A stretch of 64,000 bases of DNA, from positions 52,621,732-52,685,731 of the forward strand of contig NC_090175.1 of assembly GCF_024679245.1 (NCBI RefSeq), read 5' to 3'. Source of the stretch: Pseudorasbora parva (taxonomy: Eukaryota > Chordata > Actinopteri > Cypriniformes > Gobionidae). Position numbers and translations under genes: made by a program. Shown piece by piece: positions 47,061-58,670 of the stretch. Each line of letters opens with the position of its first letter. The first letter of the stretch is position 1. Below the pieces are notes generated by a model. It was given only the letters and a program-made list of their open reading frames with translations, was not told the origin of the DNA and did not search any database.

Positions 47061-48010
47061 TCATAACATTATGACCACATTCCTAATATTGTATTGGTCT
47101 GCTTTGTGTTGCCAAAAACATCCCTGACACGTCGAGGCATGGACTCCATTGGTGTGCTGTGGTATCTGGCACCAAGATGTTAGCATTAGATCATTCAAGT
47201 CCTGTAAGTTGCGAGGCAGGGCTTCACATTGATCTGATAGCAGATTCCACAGATGCTTGATTGGAATGAGATCTGGGGAATTTAGAGGCCAAGTCGACAC
47301 CTCAAACTCTTTGTTTTAAAGTTAAAACCATTCCTGAACCAATTTTGCTTTTTGATACATGGTGTGCAGCAATGCTTAAGTAGGTGGTACATGTCAAAGT
47401 AACATCCACATGGATGGCAGGACCCAAGGTTTCCCAGCAGAACATTGCCGAAAGCATCACACTGCCTCCAACAACTTGCCTTCTTCCCATAGTGCCATGT
47501 GTTCCCCAGGTAAGCGACACGCACAGACCCAGCCATCCACATAAAAAAAAAAAAAAAAAAAAAAACACAGAACCCCCCCCCCCCCCCCCCCTCCTTCCAA
47601 CTCCACTGTTGGCGCTTTTGGCGGTGGACAGGGCTCAGCATTAACACCTTGACTTTTCTGCGGCTATGCAGCTCCATACACAACAAACTGCAATGCACTT
47701 TGTATTCTGACACCTTTCAATCAGAATCAGCATTAATGTCTTGAGCAATTTGAGCTACAATAGTTTGTCTGTTTGATCGGACCACATATGCCTGCTTTTG
47801 CTCCCCACGTGCATCAATGAGCCTTGGCCACCCATGACCCTGTCACCGGTTCACCACTGTTCCTTCCTTAGACCACTTTTGATAGATACTGACCACTGCA
47901 GACCGGGAACACCCCACAAGAGCTGCAGTTTTAGAAAATACTCTGACCCAGTCATGTAGCCATCATAATTTGGCCCTTGTCAAACTCACTCCAATTCTTA
48001 CGCTTGCCCA
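47061..48010 (-). pseudogene. Tc1 transposase remnant (element D)
   Basis: C-terminal frame 47,061-47,300: STWPLNSPDLIPIKHLWNLL, then QCEALPRNLQDLNDLMLTSW and CQIPQHT. The catalytic Glu of the SPDLNPIE block is replaced by Lys (PIKHLW). The middle frame (47,282-47,713) has YLGNTWHYGKKASCWRQCDA and GNVLLGNLGS-type sequence, interrupted by a homopolymer insertion. The N-terminal DNA-binding part lies degraded at about 47,720-48,010. Multiple frameshifts; inactive. Confidence 0.75.
47543..47591. repeat. A23 and C19 homopolymer tracts
   Basis: A23 (47,543-47,565), CACAGAA, then C19 (47,573-47,591), inside the transposase remnant of element D. Confidence 0.95.
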
Positions 48011-48121
48011 TTTTTCCTGCTTCAAACACATCGACTTTGAGGACAAAATATTCACTTGCTGTCCCACCCACTAACAGGTGCTGTGATAAAGAGATAATCA
48101 GTGTTATTCACTTGTTAATCA

Positions 48122-50511
48122 CAATACATATTATTATAAGTTATAAATATAATTGTAACTAGCAGGGTACAAAGTGTCAAATGCAAGTAAAACTTTGGTA
48201 AGTGATTAAACTAGAGTTACTGCAACACTTATTTGCAATTCCAGCATAATGCAAGGTTTAAATTGCAACAGTCAGACATCCACTGTTTTCCAAATCAAAG
48301 AGATCCAGTCTGGTTTCTTATAAAAACTTTTACCTCACCTGATTCACCATGAAAAGGTGCTGGTGTTAAGCCACTGAGGCAAAGGAAATGAAAATATGAG
48401 GAAAAAGGCAATTTTAGACCCTGCGAGAATCAATTGACATCAGAGCGAGAATCGTATGAATCCTTACCTTGAGAATAAATGTCAAATTTATGATTGTTCA
48501 TATACAGAAGCACCTGCGATATGCCTGCTTTAATGTGTGTATACAAACATGAATAAACACGCTGGCAGTTGCGCCATATTCTTGATATCGGAATGATGCA
48601 ATCACTTCATATTTGCTTCCTAATCTTTATATGTAGCTTTGAAAAGTTGGAGCCAGGTGTGCACAGAGGTTCGGGAAACTTCTCCTTTGCATTTCCAGAT
48701 TCTATATTTATGCTGTTCATCCTCAAAGGCGCCGGTTTCACGAAGAATTAATGAGGTGTCTCGCTGTATCTGTCGCACAATGGGAAAAAGAAGGCAAGAG
48801 AGATAAAAAGCAGATGAGAGAAAGGTTTTCTGCTAAATGATCTGCAGTATAGGCCTCCCCTCCACCGCGGTCTTCCTAATGGTCTGAAGGAACGCTCTGA
48901 TCCTATCTTTGTCTTCCACTGCTACGCTACGTTCTCTCCACGTCTTGCCCTTCCTCCACCCTTTTTAATCTAACTCATCATTTTTACACGCCCTGCCTGC
49001 CTTTTCTGTTGGAAGGTGCAATTTGTTTTGGGTTCCTTTAAGTTTTCAAGTTATCTACCAGCCAACGATACTCCAGGAGCTTCATTATTCAAGGTGACGA
49101 TAACCATCTTTTGTAGTTTAGTGCCCAGCTTTAACCTGCGCAGACTGCTGGAGCCAAATATTTTATTTTTTTCTACTTTATTTAATTTAATTTGGTGCTT
49201 TTTTGTTGTTGTTGATTTTCTTATTTTTTTGTGTTTACTTACACAATATATATATATATAAGTAAACACAAAATATATATTAGTTGCAAAACTATAGTTG
49301 CAAACAAAGTTGCAAACTACAAAATATTAATATCATTGCTTTTATTTTAAGGAACAATATCACACACATATTTTCCATTTTCATGTGTGCTTGTTATTAT
49401 TAATCTTCTTCAAATTGAAATTTGACAAATGACACAAAAGAAAATAATCTTAAAAATAAAAGTATAAAACAGAAAGTGTTTAAAACTGTAAGGTTCAAAA
49501 GTTAAGCTTATTTTAAAACCTTTTGATGGAATGCAGCATCTCACCATTTTAATCATATTAGACAGTATTTCCAAGATCTAAAAATGTTTAACATAATAGA
49601 TTAATATATAAATATTATATTACTTCTTCTCTTTAATGCTTTAAAAACATCACTGATAGACAAGACACATGTAGAGACCGAGTAATGTATTATTCATCCA
49701 CATTTACCTAGGGCATGCTCTTCACAACTGGAGGTCAGAAACATTCTATATTATAACCAGGCCAAAAGCATTTATCAATAATAATCTCCTTAATTCTTAA
49801 TGGCCCAATTGGCAATTGCCTGTAATTGCCCTGCATATTAGATGCAATGGTGCCTATAAAGTGACAATGAAGATCACTAAGAGGACATGAGCTGCCTGAC
49901 ATATTCTGACAAAAGCATCAAAATTTCATTGTCAAGAGAATATGGGTGAAACTGCACATGATCCTAACCTTTCTCATTGAATTATTTATTTTCAAACCCC
50001 ACAATTCTCAGTTCCAGGGAATAAAAGCTATGAATATTTCAATTCCCTAATTTGCTTGGTGGTTGTAAGTCTAGACTTTGAGGTTGATTTGATTTGGAGT
50101 GTCTGAAAATGTTAAACATGACTGTTAGAAATATGCTGCATTTATTGTCATATCAAATAAAAGCTGTGATATTTGAATATCATTTTGCAACACAAAAGAG
50201 TTTGCTGTCATATTTGGCACAATAGGGACTTTAAGCAACAGCTGCTGCGGAATGCAAAGACAACTAAGCACACAATAAAGAGAACGGCATTCATATCTCA
50301 AGCTGATAGTTTAACTGTTGAGCCTAAGCCTCCGTTACTAAATCAAGCATTATATCCAAAGATTAACTAAGGCTTCAAATTAATCCCCCAAACTACATTG
50401 ACATTTGACCACCTTAGTTAACAATAGTCTGGCTCTGAGTAACCCACTTCTAGCCAAAATTACCTTGAATTTGGTTACATGTCTTTGACATATTAATGTT
50501 CTAGATGACTT
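48122..50511. other. Gene-free stretch with one perfect palindrome
   Basis: Largely unique DNA. At 49,227-49,241 and 49,259-49,273 there is a perfect 15-nt inverted repeat (TTTTGTGTTTACTTA) around a short (AT)n loop. 48,840-49,010 is C/T-rich. No exon recognised. Confidence 0.5.
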
Positions 50512-51305
50512 TAGCCTGACGTGGTCATACTCAATTCTAGTCAGAATATGAGTCTTAAACTGCTCCATTGGGCTGTAATTATACGGCGTGTTTCACAGTT
50601 ACCTCTACTTGACCAGGAAAGACATCAATTGGATAGTCCTACAACCAATCAGAGCAACGAAGCAACGCATTGTCAAATGTCAACATAGTTCAACTGCACT
50701 GTGTTGCCAAGTCCACGATTTTTTCCCACATGTTTTTTTCTATGTCCACGGGTTGAAGCTACTATTATGTGATATATAGACCCATGAGTGCGAATTTTAT
50801 CAGGCAACCTTGCCAAAATAACACACATTTTACCCTCTAAATGCCATTTTTCCCCTGGAGAACCCCCCGAGAAGCTATTGTTTAGGGCTAGTAGTTGGTG
50901 GGTTTTGTTGTAAAAACTTGGCAACCCTGTCTGCAAGCGCGCTGGAATCAGGCTGGAATACACGATCTTTGCCGGTGTTGTAAAAAAATAAAATAATTTA
51001 ATGATACACAGAGTACCTACCCAACATGATCATCATTTCTGAGAGAAATTGTGAAGGTGAATGCATATACAAACAAGCTCTCCGTTTAGTAATCGAAAAA
51101 ATATAATCCAAGCCCCTTTGATGACGTGATGATTACGTTACTGTTGATCATCTGTCCGTCATCGTCTAAAGCCCGCCCTGATGATTTCATTGGTCCGAAC
51201 AGTTTCTGTTCGGGGATAATTACTCCTCTATGGAGCAAGGCCAGACCGAACTGCCCGACCTAAAGAATTTGTGGGCGGGGCTAAGTTCGGCTGGCATCCA
51301 GGCTA
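50512..51305 (-). mobile_element. TAGCCTG-ended TIR element, long copy (794 bp)
   Basis: Left end TAGCCTGACGTGGTCATACT; right-end complement TAGCCTGGATGCCAGCCGAA. 50,512-50,850 matches the reverse of 33,480-33,832. The extra region (50,940-51,280) includes CAAGCCCCTTTGATGACGTG and a GGTCCGAACAGTTTCTGTTC self-complementary stretch. No transposase. Confidence 0.75.
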
Positions 51306-51639
51306 TCTATACTTGGGCTATGGTGATATGTTTATTAAACTTTTACTGTTGATGAGTGCTGAGCTCCGCTGATGGCCTGGGTCTCACACCTCCAAAAACG
51401 CCAGATCAAATTTTCAAATAGGAGCTCTCTTAATAAACAAACCACATATTTGAGCTTTAAACAACTACATTCTTGCCTAAAAAGTATTAAAACTACATTT
51501 TGTGATACAATAACAGTAGTATTTTTAAATAACTCTGGCCTCTCGGTTTTCCATCCGTCACTTCACAACGTGACAGCAGTAAGCAGGCTCCTCATTGGTT
51601 AACATGCCATGAATATCCACAAAAGTTCAGATTTTTCAA
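51306..51639. other. Gene-free stretch
   Basis: No recognised feature; probably flank of the next element. Confidence 0.45.
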
Positions 51640-51900
51640 CTTGAGCGATTCGCGTGTTTCGAGCGAATCACGCGTTCAAAATGCTCAATTCGCGTGATCT
51701 GTGCCGTGTCATTCATGCGAATCGTGCCATCCGCGCCGCCGAATGTCTATTCGCGTCTCTGCATTGACTTAACATGTAAATCACTCGCACGAATCGCGTC
51801 ATTCGCGTGCGTGTCAGCGTAGCATAACGATGTCTAGAACTGAGGGACCTCAAGGGTCTGAAAAACGACTCATTGCTGGCTGTATTTCTGCTGGAGAGGT
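51640..51900 (+). mobile_element. Harbinger-like element 5' part
   Basis: A CpG-rich block full of GAATCGCG/CGCGAATC words (TTCGCGTGTTTCGAGCG, AATCGCGTCATTCGCGTG) resembles the terminal and subterminal region of fish PIF/Harbinger elements, from memory. It ends in an ATG exon annotated separately. The other end was not found. Confidence 0.4.
51830..51898 (+). pseudogene. Possible first exon of a transposon-encoded protein
   Basis: ATG at 51,830 opens MSRTEGPQGSEKRLIAGCIS AGE, followed by a donor-like GAG|GTAATC. The start of fish Harbinger-associated DNA-binding proteins looks similar (short acidic leader then a KRLI segment), but I cannot confirm it. No continuing exon was found in the 3 kb downstream, so it is probably a truncated remnant. 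Confidence 0.3.
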
Positions 51901-52834
51901 AATCTTTCATTTTGATTACACATTTTTTTTTTGGTTTATGTTTTTATGAAGCATGTATCACTTGCACATGTTAAAGCTAATACACCGCATCCAGGAACTT
52001 TTTTTTTTTTAGAACTAAGTTAGCTTTAGCTACTAATCAACAATGCTTTTATCATGGAAACTCTTACATGCAAAACACAGTATATGTTATGAATCTTACA
52101 CAAAATTTATCTTCATCACAGTATAACTGATGTTATTGGAAAAACATGTATCAATGCTATTTGTAGCTTTGCCTTATAAATATAACTAGCTTGTTATCAT
52201 TTTTTTATTGTTTCTTTCTTTCTTTGATATTCTTTTGACCTTATTTTACTCGATGTATTGTTTCTCTTTTTTTCCATTTCCATTTATTGTAATATCTTAA
52301 TACAAAAAGCCCTTCTAGGGACAGTTGTTGCGAATTAGCCTATGGCTATAAACACTATGATGCTGGCATGGGATTTTCTAAAGATAATCTATGTTTACTG
52401 TATCTCTCCCTATTAAATAAACTATAAATAATACAAATAAATAAATCAGACAAAAATATTTTTTTAAACTTTACCAGTTTACCAATATCGGTATTCTAGC
52501 TTGATAGTGAGTACTAAAAGGCTCATTTGTTTATATTCATACTGATAAAGTATAATTTTTTATTACATGTGATTCTGACATGATGTCACTACATGCTCTC
52601 TGCTCGCGGTAGGTGTAGTGTGTTTATGTATTTTGGGGGCATGGCTTTGGAAAGAGCCCAGAAGAGAGAAGGTGGATATAATGAGCTGTCTTAAAATAGT
52701 CGTGAGAGGTCTACAGACACTCAATTTTTATACTTTCTTTTTCAGAATACTTACATTAATACTTTATATATCAATTTTTTATATCAATATATATATATCA
52801 ATATCAATATATCAAGTTTTTTAACCAATTCTTA
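51901..52834. other. Gene-free stretch with a repeat fragment
   Basis: 52,306-52,375 (AAGCCCTTCTAGGGACAGTT, GTTGCGAATTAGCC, AACACTATGATGCTGGCA) looks like a dispersed cyprinid repeat piece. The remainder is AT-rich with short (TATC)/(ATATCA)n sequence at 52,770-52,815. Confidence 0.4.
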
Positions 52835-52990
52835 CCTAGCCTACCTTTAACACTATACCATCATAGAAAACGTTCTGCATTTTTACATTTTTGAAAAACA
52901 CCACTTTGTATGATTTATAAGCCATTTTCCTCATGAGGACCAAAAATGTTCCCACAAAGACAAGCATTTCAGATATTTCCGGGACATCTT
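52835..52990 (-). mobile_element. Repeat A-related fragment
   Basis: CTAGCCTACCTTTAACACTA, GAAAACGTTCTGCATTTTTA and TTTTTGAAAAACACCACTTT parallel 29,485-29,560 (AACATTCTGCATTTTTACAT). It continues with CCTCATGAGGACCAAAAATG, common in fish repeats. Confidence 0.5.
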
Positions 52991-54190
52991 GTCCACACAA
53001 CATAAGGAATACATGAAACACACACACACAATAAATAAATAAAATATGTCCATATTGCAGTAAAGATGGTCAATCCTAAACATGTGCACTTGCAATATGC
53101 ACACTCTGATTCAATACAGGACTCGCACATGTTCCAACATACTGGTTGTGAAATAATATAGAATTTTATTTTCTGATCAATCATTGTGATGACATTTTTG
53201 AGTGGATTATAATCTCCAATTATTCTGGAACAACACGTTATACTACTTTTTTTTAAAATCACCTTGTGTATTTCATTGAAATGTACTTATGGTTGAACTT
53301 TTTCCTTGTAGGCAAATTATGTCTGATTCCCATTCCGTCAACCGTCTCCCTCTGCACATTTGATCTGCAAAATAACATTTTCAAAGTAGTTTCATGTCAA
53401 AGATTTTCGATTGTAGCAAATGTATTGTTGGTCAAACGTTATGAGAGAACAGGCCGAAAAAGCAGGTTCATTTAGTTCTGCAGGATGAATGGCTTTGCCG
53501 CCTAAAGGGAGGATCTAATGTGCACAGAGACGCAGTAAGGGTTGTGTCCTCATTAGCAATGCTAATCGCTTTCAGCGCTCTGCTGCTACTGCTGTTAGCG
53601 GCAAGGCCTCGTGTTGTTCTTGAGATCAGGGTCTTTGAACAAGAATGATGGTTGCACACAGACACTGACACACACAATTTCTGTGGTGCTTAAAAAGAAT
53701 CCTGCTTGTAGTCATTCTGCCTTAAGGGAGACAATGTATCATCTCGCTTCAGTCTCTTTTAAATGTAGAGGGGCAAGCATAATCAACCCTCGGGATCTTT
53801 TTAAGCAGCATGTGGTGCTGACTTGCTTTACAACAAGTGTCTACAACACAGGCAAACTAGGAAGGGACGAGAATGGGAAAAAAAAAGAATGCACAACAAA
53901 AGTATTTTCCCCATGAAAGATGACAGACTCCTTAGATATACGGTCAGCGTCATGCTTGGAAGCAGGTGTCAGCTTGGTTTAAAGATAATGGCTTTCCATC
54001 TAGGTGAACTACTGGTAGTACAGAACAAAACTGAGTGCAAACTGCCCTGCAACAAATGGATTTTCTTTCACAGGGTTTCCTTTAATGAGGAAAGCACTCT
54101 GCTTTCTACAGGCTGAGCTGAAATGTTTGCTATCGTATGTCATATGGTTTCTTTCAAGCCATTCATCTGGGAGGCATAAATATATATTTA
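52991..54190. other. Gene-free, largely unique stretch
   Basis: No repeat hallmark. 53,480-53,640 is less AT-rich and unique-looking; overlapping short frames on both strands have no domain. Confidence 0.45.
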
Positions 54191-54300
54191 TTAGGGGTTG
54201 CACAGATAGTCGACTAATCAACTAGTTGACTTTAATCCTCTGCCATGATGCGTTAAGCTTGACGTTGACTAGTCACCTACAGAGTGTCCAACAGGAAAAG
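54191..54300. mobile_element. TE end fragment (TAGGGGTTGCAC type)
   Basis: TTAGGGGTTGCACAGATAGT then CGACTAATCAACTAGTTGAC and GACTAGTC: a self-complementary terminal region of a frequent fish DNA element, probably hAT-type. The partner end was not found. Confidence 0.45.
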
Positions 54301-55579
54301 CCATTTTCTGACACGCACGGCCCCTTTCTAAAGAGTTAAAATGACAAATAAATGCATACTCAGAGAGCTCTCCACTGGACATGTTTGTTTATACCATCAA
54401 AATTTATCGAGAGAATGTTGTTTATTGTACATGCAAGTTAATCACCATTCTAAACTAATGCTAACACACACACATAGCTCGCACATCACACGGAGATTGT
54501 GATGACAAATCAAACAGTAGCTCATAAAAGTATTGTCAGCACTGTTCTGTGATTTATCAATAAAATAGCTTAGGAAAAGTTATAGCATATATTTCTTATT
54601 AACTAAAACTCACAGCTTCACTGCTAGTAGAAATATACTGACAGGTAGAATTAATTCACACACAATCGCTCTCTCACTATGTATTCTTTAGACTACTTTA
54701 TCTGTTTCTGATTAATAACTAGCAGAATTCTGTGAGAAATATAACAACAAAAAGAACTGATAAAAAAAAGATGTTATGTAGGAGCCATAACCTTTTGGGC
54801 AGCGCTGTGTCATATGCCATAGCCGTACACTTCACAAGAAAGCCCGCGTTTGTGTCTGAGCTCAAAGTTCTGGCTTATCTAAGGGCAAACACCAGTAAAT
54901 CGATGACTGCAAACCTTAGTAAATCCCCTTGCATGATTCATTTAAAATACTCTCCTCCCCTAAATGTTGTGTTTGAAAGTAAACCTTTGCAAATGCATAA
55001 TATGCAATAAAGTCAGCCACAAAAATAACCCTCTCCATGCCTTCAGTGCTAATATTTCAGTGTGTTTTCAGTAAATAGATGTTAGTAAATCTTGCCCTAC
55101 ATACTGTAAATACCCTATAGAACAGTGCCAGAGATACCTTGTAAATGATTCAAGTTGATGATTTTCCAGGAAAGCTTGAAGTTAATCTTCATGGTGAATG
55201 AACAAATGGTGCAAAATCAAAATGAATCTGACAAGTCTTTTCCCAGTGAGGCCTGTGATTGCTATTCACCACCTGGCCACCACTTGATGTGGTTCAAAGG
55301 CTCTTATCAGGGATAACCTTCTCACACCTCCACTGTATAAGCTCACCCCTTGACTCCATCTTCACTCCTTTGTGTCTCTCATCCACTAATAAGAGAGAGC
55401 ATTAGGCCAGGGGAGGTCTCTGCTTTAATTAGCTTATTATAAAATCAGCCAGTAGAAATCCTCTGCTAAGGGATGGCAATGCTATTTATATTTTTCTTCT
55501 GGCAAAGAGTGAGAGAAAAAAAAAAATTCTGATGACAACTGCGTGATCAATAGAATGCACTGGACCTTCGAAGATGATG
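54301..55579. other. Gene-free stretch
   Basis: Unique-looking; no coding signal. Confidence 0.5.
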
Positions 55580-55632
55580 AATGGATGGATGGATGGATGG
55601 ATGGATGGATGGACGGATGGACGGATGGACAG
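55580..55632. repeat. (ATGG)n array, imperfect at its right side
   Basis: About 12 units, changing to GGACGGAT variants, then GACAGACA and GATAGATA. Confidence 0.9.
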
Positions 55633-55655
55633 ACAGTCGGATGTATAGATAGATA

Positions 55656-55965
55656 AGTCAAGTCAAGTCAAGTCAACTTTACTTATATAGCGCTTTTACA
55701 ATGACGATTGTTTCAAAGCAGCTTCACAGTGTTAAACAGGACAATATTGCAACAAAATTTGTTTCGGAAAAAAACGGTGATGTCATCAACTCATTTCAAT
55801 TTATCATATAACGGCAATGTGGGCAGATCAGTAATATAGTTGATGCAGTTAATTTTGTAATGAATTTTATTTTGATATGTAGTTGAAACCTTAAATCAAA
55901 ATTTTAGTGTGCCCAACTGAGCAAGCCAAGCCAAAAGCGACAGTGGCAAGGAACCAAAACTAGGA
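55656..55965 (-). mobile_element. LINE-type 3' end with (GACTT)n tail, minus orientation
   Basis: On the minus strand it reads TTGGTTCCTTGCCACTGTCG, CTTTTGGCTTGGCTTGCTCA, GTGAAGCTGCTTTGAAACAA, AAAAGCGCTATATAAGTAAA, then four GACTT repeats. A 3' tail of short repeats and 5' truncation are typical of non-LTR retrotransposons; the same family gives 23,450-24,025. The RT region is absent. Confidence 0.55.
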
Positions 55966-57594
55966 TGGATGAATGAATAGACAGACAGACAGACATGTAT
56001 TTTGCTCATTATCTCCAAAATGGATCACGGTATAGCACAGCCCATAATTAGCTTTTTATGCCCAGTTTTTTGGCTTTATTTTGAAGCAATCTGTACCAGA
56101 AATGCTCTTGATCTAATTGCATTCTCTGGCCATTAAGGCGTTTGTAAAACAATAACACTGCACATCAAGACAGTAAATAAAGGCGGTATGCGGTACGTCT
56201 CCATAGGAACTGCCCTTTGAGGGCCTCAGGCGATTCTGACGGCCACAGGGAGGAAACATATAAATAAATAAAAGGAGGAGGAGAGTCTATGAGAAGCTAC
56301 TGCAGCAGACGCTGAAGTCACATCCATAATTCAGATGTCTAATGTCACAGTACAGTTAATAAAGTTTAAATAATTTAGTGAAACATAATGAAAAGTCGAG
56401 GTTTGCAGCTAAAGGCAGGCCAGCTGTAATAAAAGTATAATGCATTTAATTTGCTTCAAATCTGAAGGCACCTCTGTGTACCGCTAGTCTCTTGCAAAGG
56501 GTTGACAGGCTAGATTCTGTTCGGGAAGTCAGGAAGTATGCATCCCCTCAATGATCAAATGCTTCACAGAACTCAAAGGACAGCTGCAGCAATTCACTGA
56601 GCAGTTTCTTCTGTTCCACGGCATCCGTGGATTACAGCGCAACCATCCAGTTCAGGAAGTTAAAATCCCAGTCATTTTCCCCATCGATGATATAAACAAG
56701 ACAGATTTACCATGAGCTCTAAGGTTATTAAGCGATGATGTATACTTCTGTAAAGCCACAAGTCAGTGTGATGTAAAATCACATGAATTAAAAATAGTGT
56801 TTAATTGTGGAATATTAATTACAATCCAAACTTAGGATCAAAGCTAAAATCAAAACTGACTCGGCAGTGATCGCCTACTCAGTGGTCACCTACACCTATC
56901 AGATGCCAATGTCTATCTGCAGAATGGAGCAGTGTACTGCATGCTACACAGGATACACAGTATATGCTGGCTATTTAAAAATAGTAAGCAAAACTGTATG
57001 TATTTTTGTACGAAACAATTTTTAAGCATTGCTACATGTAAATCAGTGAAAAGTATCTGCTTTCATCTTAATAAATAGCTTTTTTTGAATGTTTAATCCT
57101 ATTATGTATATATATCTTATGGCAGTCCAATCAAATAATGCTTTTGGGTCATTCATCACACTGAAAAGGTCAAGTAAAGTGCATTGCATTATGGGATGCA
57201 GTATGCTTTGTTGTGTGTACTGTACATTTTGGCAGCTATATAGGTATTCTGTGCATGCAGACAATTTGCATATCGTGTTGCTGTGATTATGGCCTTGGTG
57301 TATTGTAGTATATTATAATACAGTGTACAATAACAACAACATTCAGTACATATAATTATATTTTTTTAAATCATAAATGGATTCTGCCTTATTGGGACAT
57401 TACTTGTCCCTGTCCTTAAAACCCGATACACACAATATTTATTCACACTATTAAATATTTACACAAGTTAAATAAATGAGTTTTTAATATTGTCTTAATT
57501 TTTGTTTAAAATAAGGGAGAAGAATGCGTTTGGGAAAAGGCTGATTCGCAGGTCGGTCGCGTCCAAAGTTATGGGGGCTTTACAAGTATTGTGA
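55966..57594. other. Gene-free stretch
   Basis: Mostly unique-looking. Short (GACA)n at 55,979-55,996. No exon recognised. Confidence 0.5.
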
Positions 57595-57800
57595 ATTATG
57601 TAGTCAGATTACTTTTTTCAAGTAACTAGTAAAGTAATCAATTACTTTTAAATTTCCAACAAAATATCTAAGTTACTTTTTTGATCTTTTTAAAACAAGT
57701 CAGCAAGTTACTTGTTTTAAACTTGCTTGTTTTCCCATTTCCTGAATGACGACTCTCCTGTCCCCATGTTGAGAGAAATCGTGAGTGAGTGCAGAGGCGT
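57595..57800. mobile_element. TAATCAATTACTTTTA-type DNA element fragment
   Basis: GTAGTCAGATTACTTTTTTC, AAGTAACTAGTAAAGTAATC and AATTACTTTTAAATTTCC belong to the end of a common fish DNA element; a palindromic ACAAGTCAGCAAGTTACTTG region follows. Boundaries are uncertain. Confidence 0.45.
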
Positions 57801-57819
57801 TGTGTGCGCTGTGTAAACA

Positions 57820-58670
57820 TTAGGGGTATCCCCGACTAAGGATTTACACATTTGAATCAGAATTGTGAAATCTCTCTATGGTCGAATCATCTATGTGTGT
57901 GTGAATGGGCTGGGAGGGACACAACACTAGTCAGCAGGAGGGTAAAACAATTTTTATTTTCATTTACACACAACTTTTAATAAAGTGATCAAAACTGCCT
58001 GCCAACGGACAGACCAACTGATGGCTTTCTTATTTAGGTTTAAAAAAAAGGTAATATAGTGGATATACATTAACGTAAAACGTTTTCTCATAACATTTTA
58101 AAACCACGATGGAAATACAGAACATCACACATAAAATAACATTTTGATAAATAAACCTAAAAAGAATACCTGCCTAGAGAGGAAAAGAACACTTTGAGTG
58201 CGTTTACATGCACTTACGTATGATTGTGCCTAAAGGGGGTCGCACTCCAAACGCGAAGCTCAGCGCCGTGTCTCAGGTATCTCACACCGGACGCGCACAT
58301 TATATACTCGCAAGCTCAATTTTGCAATCGACTTCTGTCAGAAGATCTGCACGATGGGTCTATCTTGTAGCACAGGGTGAAATCATACATTGATGATTTG
58401 AGGTAAATATAATCAAAATTTAATAAAAAAATCTTGAATTGGAACTCTGTGGCGCGGCAGGATTTTAAACAACTTCCTGAGTCGCCGTGGATAGGCGCTG
58501 AATGCCGCCGCCGGTATGTGTACACTCATTGAAAACGTGTTCGAATTTTAAAGGCACGCCTCATCCAGTGCGAACCTCAGTGCCCATAAAGGCACAGATT
58601 GGACTGTGAGATCGGTGGTCGAATCCGGCTCCACATATCGAATCTTCAACTATTTGGGGTCACCCCTAGT
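57820..58670. mobile_element. 851-bp TIR element (TAGGGGT ends)
   Basis: Left end ATTAGGGGTATCCCCGACTA; right-end complement ACTAGGGGTGACCCCAAATA. The next bases also correspond (TTTGAATC / AGATTCGA). Probably hAT-type, although no clear 8-bp duplication is visible. The inside (58,230-58,560) is CpG-rich, with CACACCGGACGCGC words also seen at the ends of the 25,260 element. Confidence 0.55.

Larger units (their letters stand above)
47045..48121 (-). mobile_element. Tc1-like transposon D (decayed)
   Basis: The left end, ACGCTGAGCAGTCATAACATT/ATGACCAC, lies only a few bases from element C. The right side reaches ACCCACTAACAGGTGCTGTG, AAAGAGATAATCAGTGTTAT and TCACTTG, where the usual terminal repeat is missing. 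The subfamily differs from A, B and C. Confidence 0.75.

Noticed and set aside
47282..47713. 143-codon minus frame with GGGGGG and FFFFFF runs
   Set aside because: Runs come from the C19 and A23 tracts; the rest is out-of-frame Tc1 sequence already annotated.
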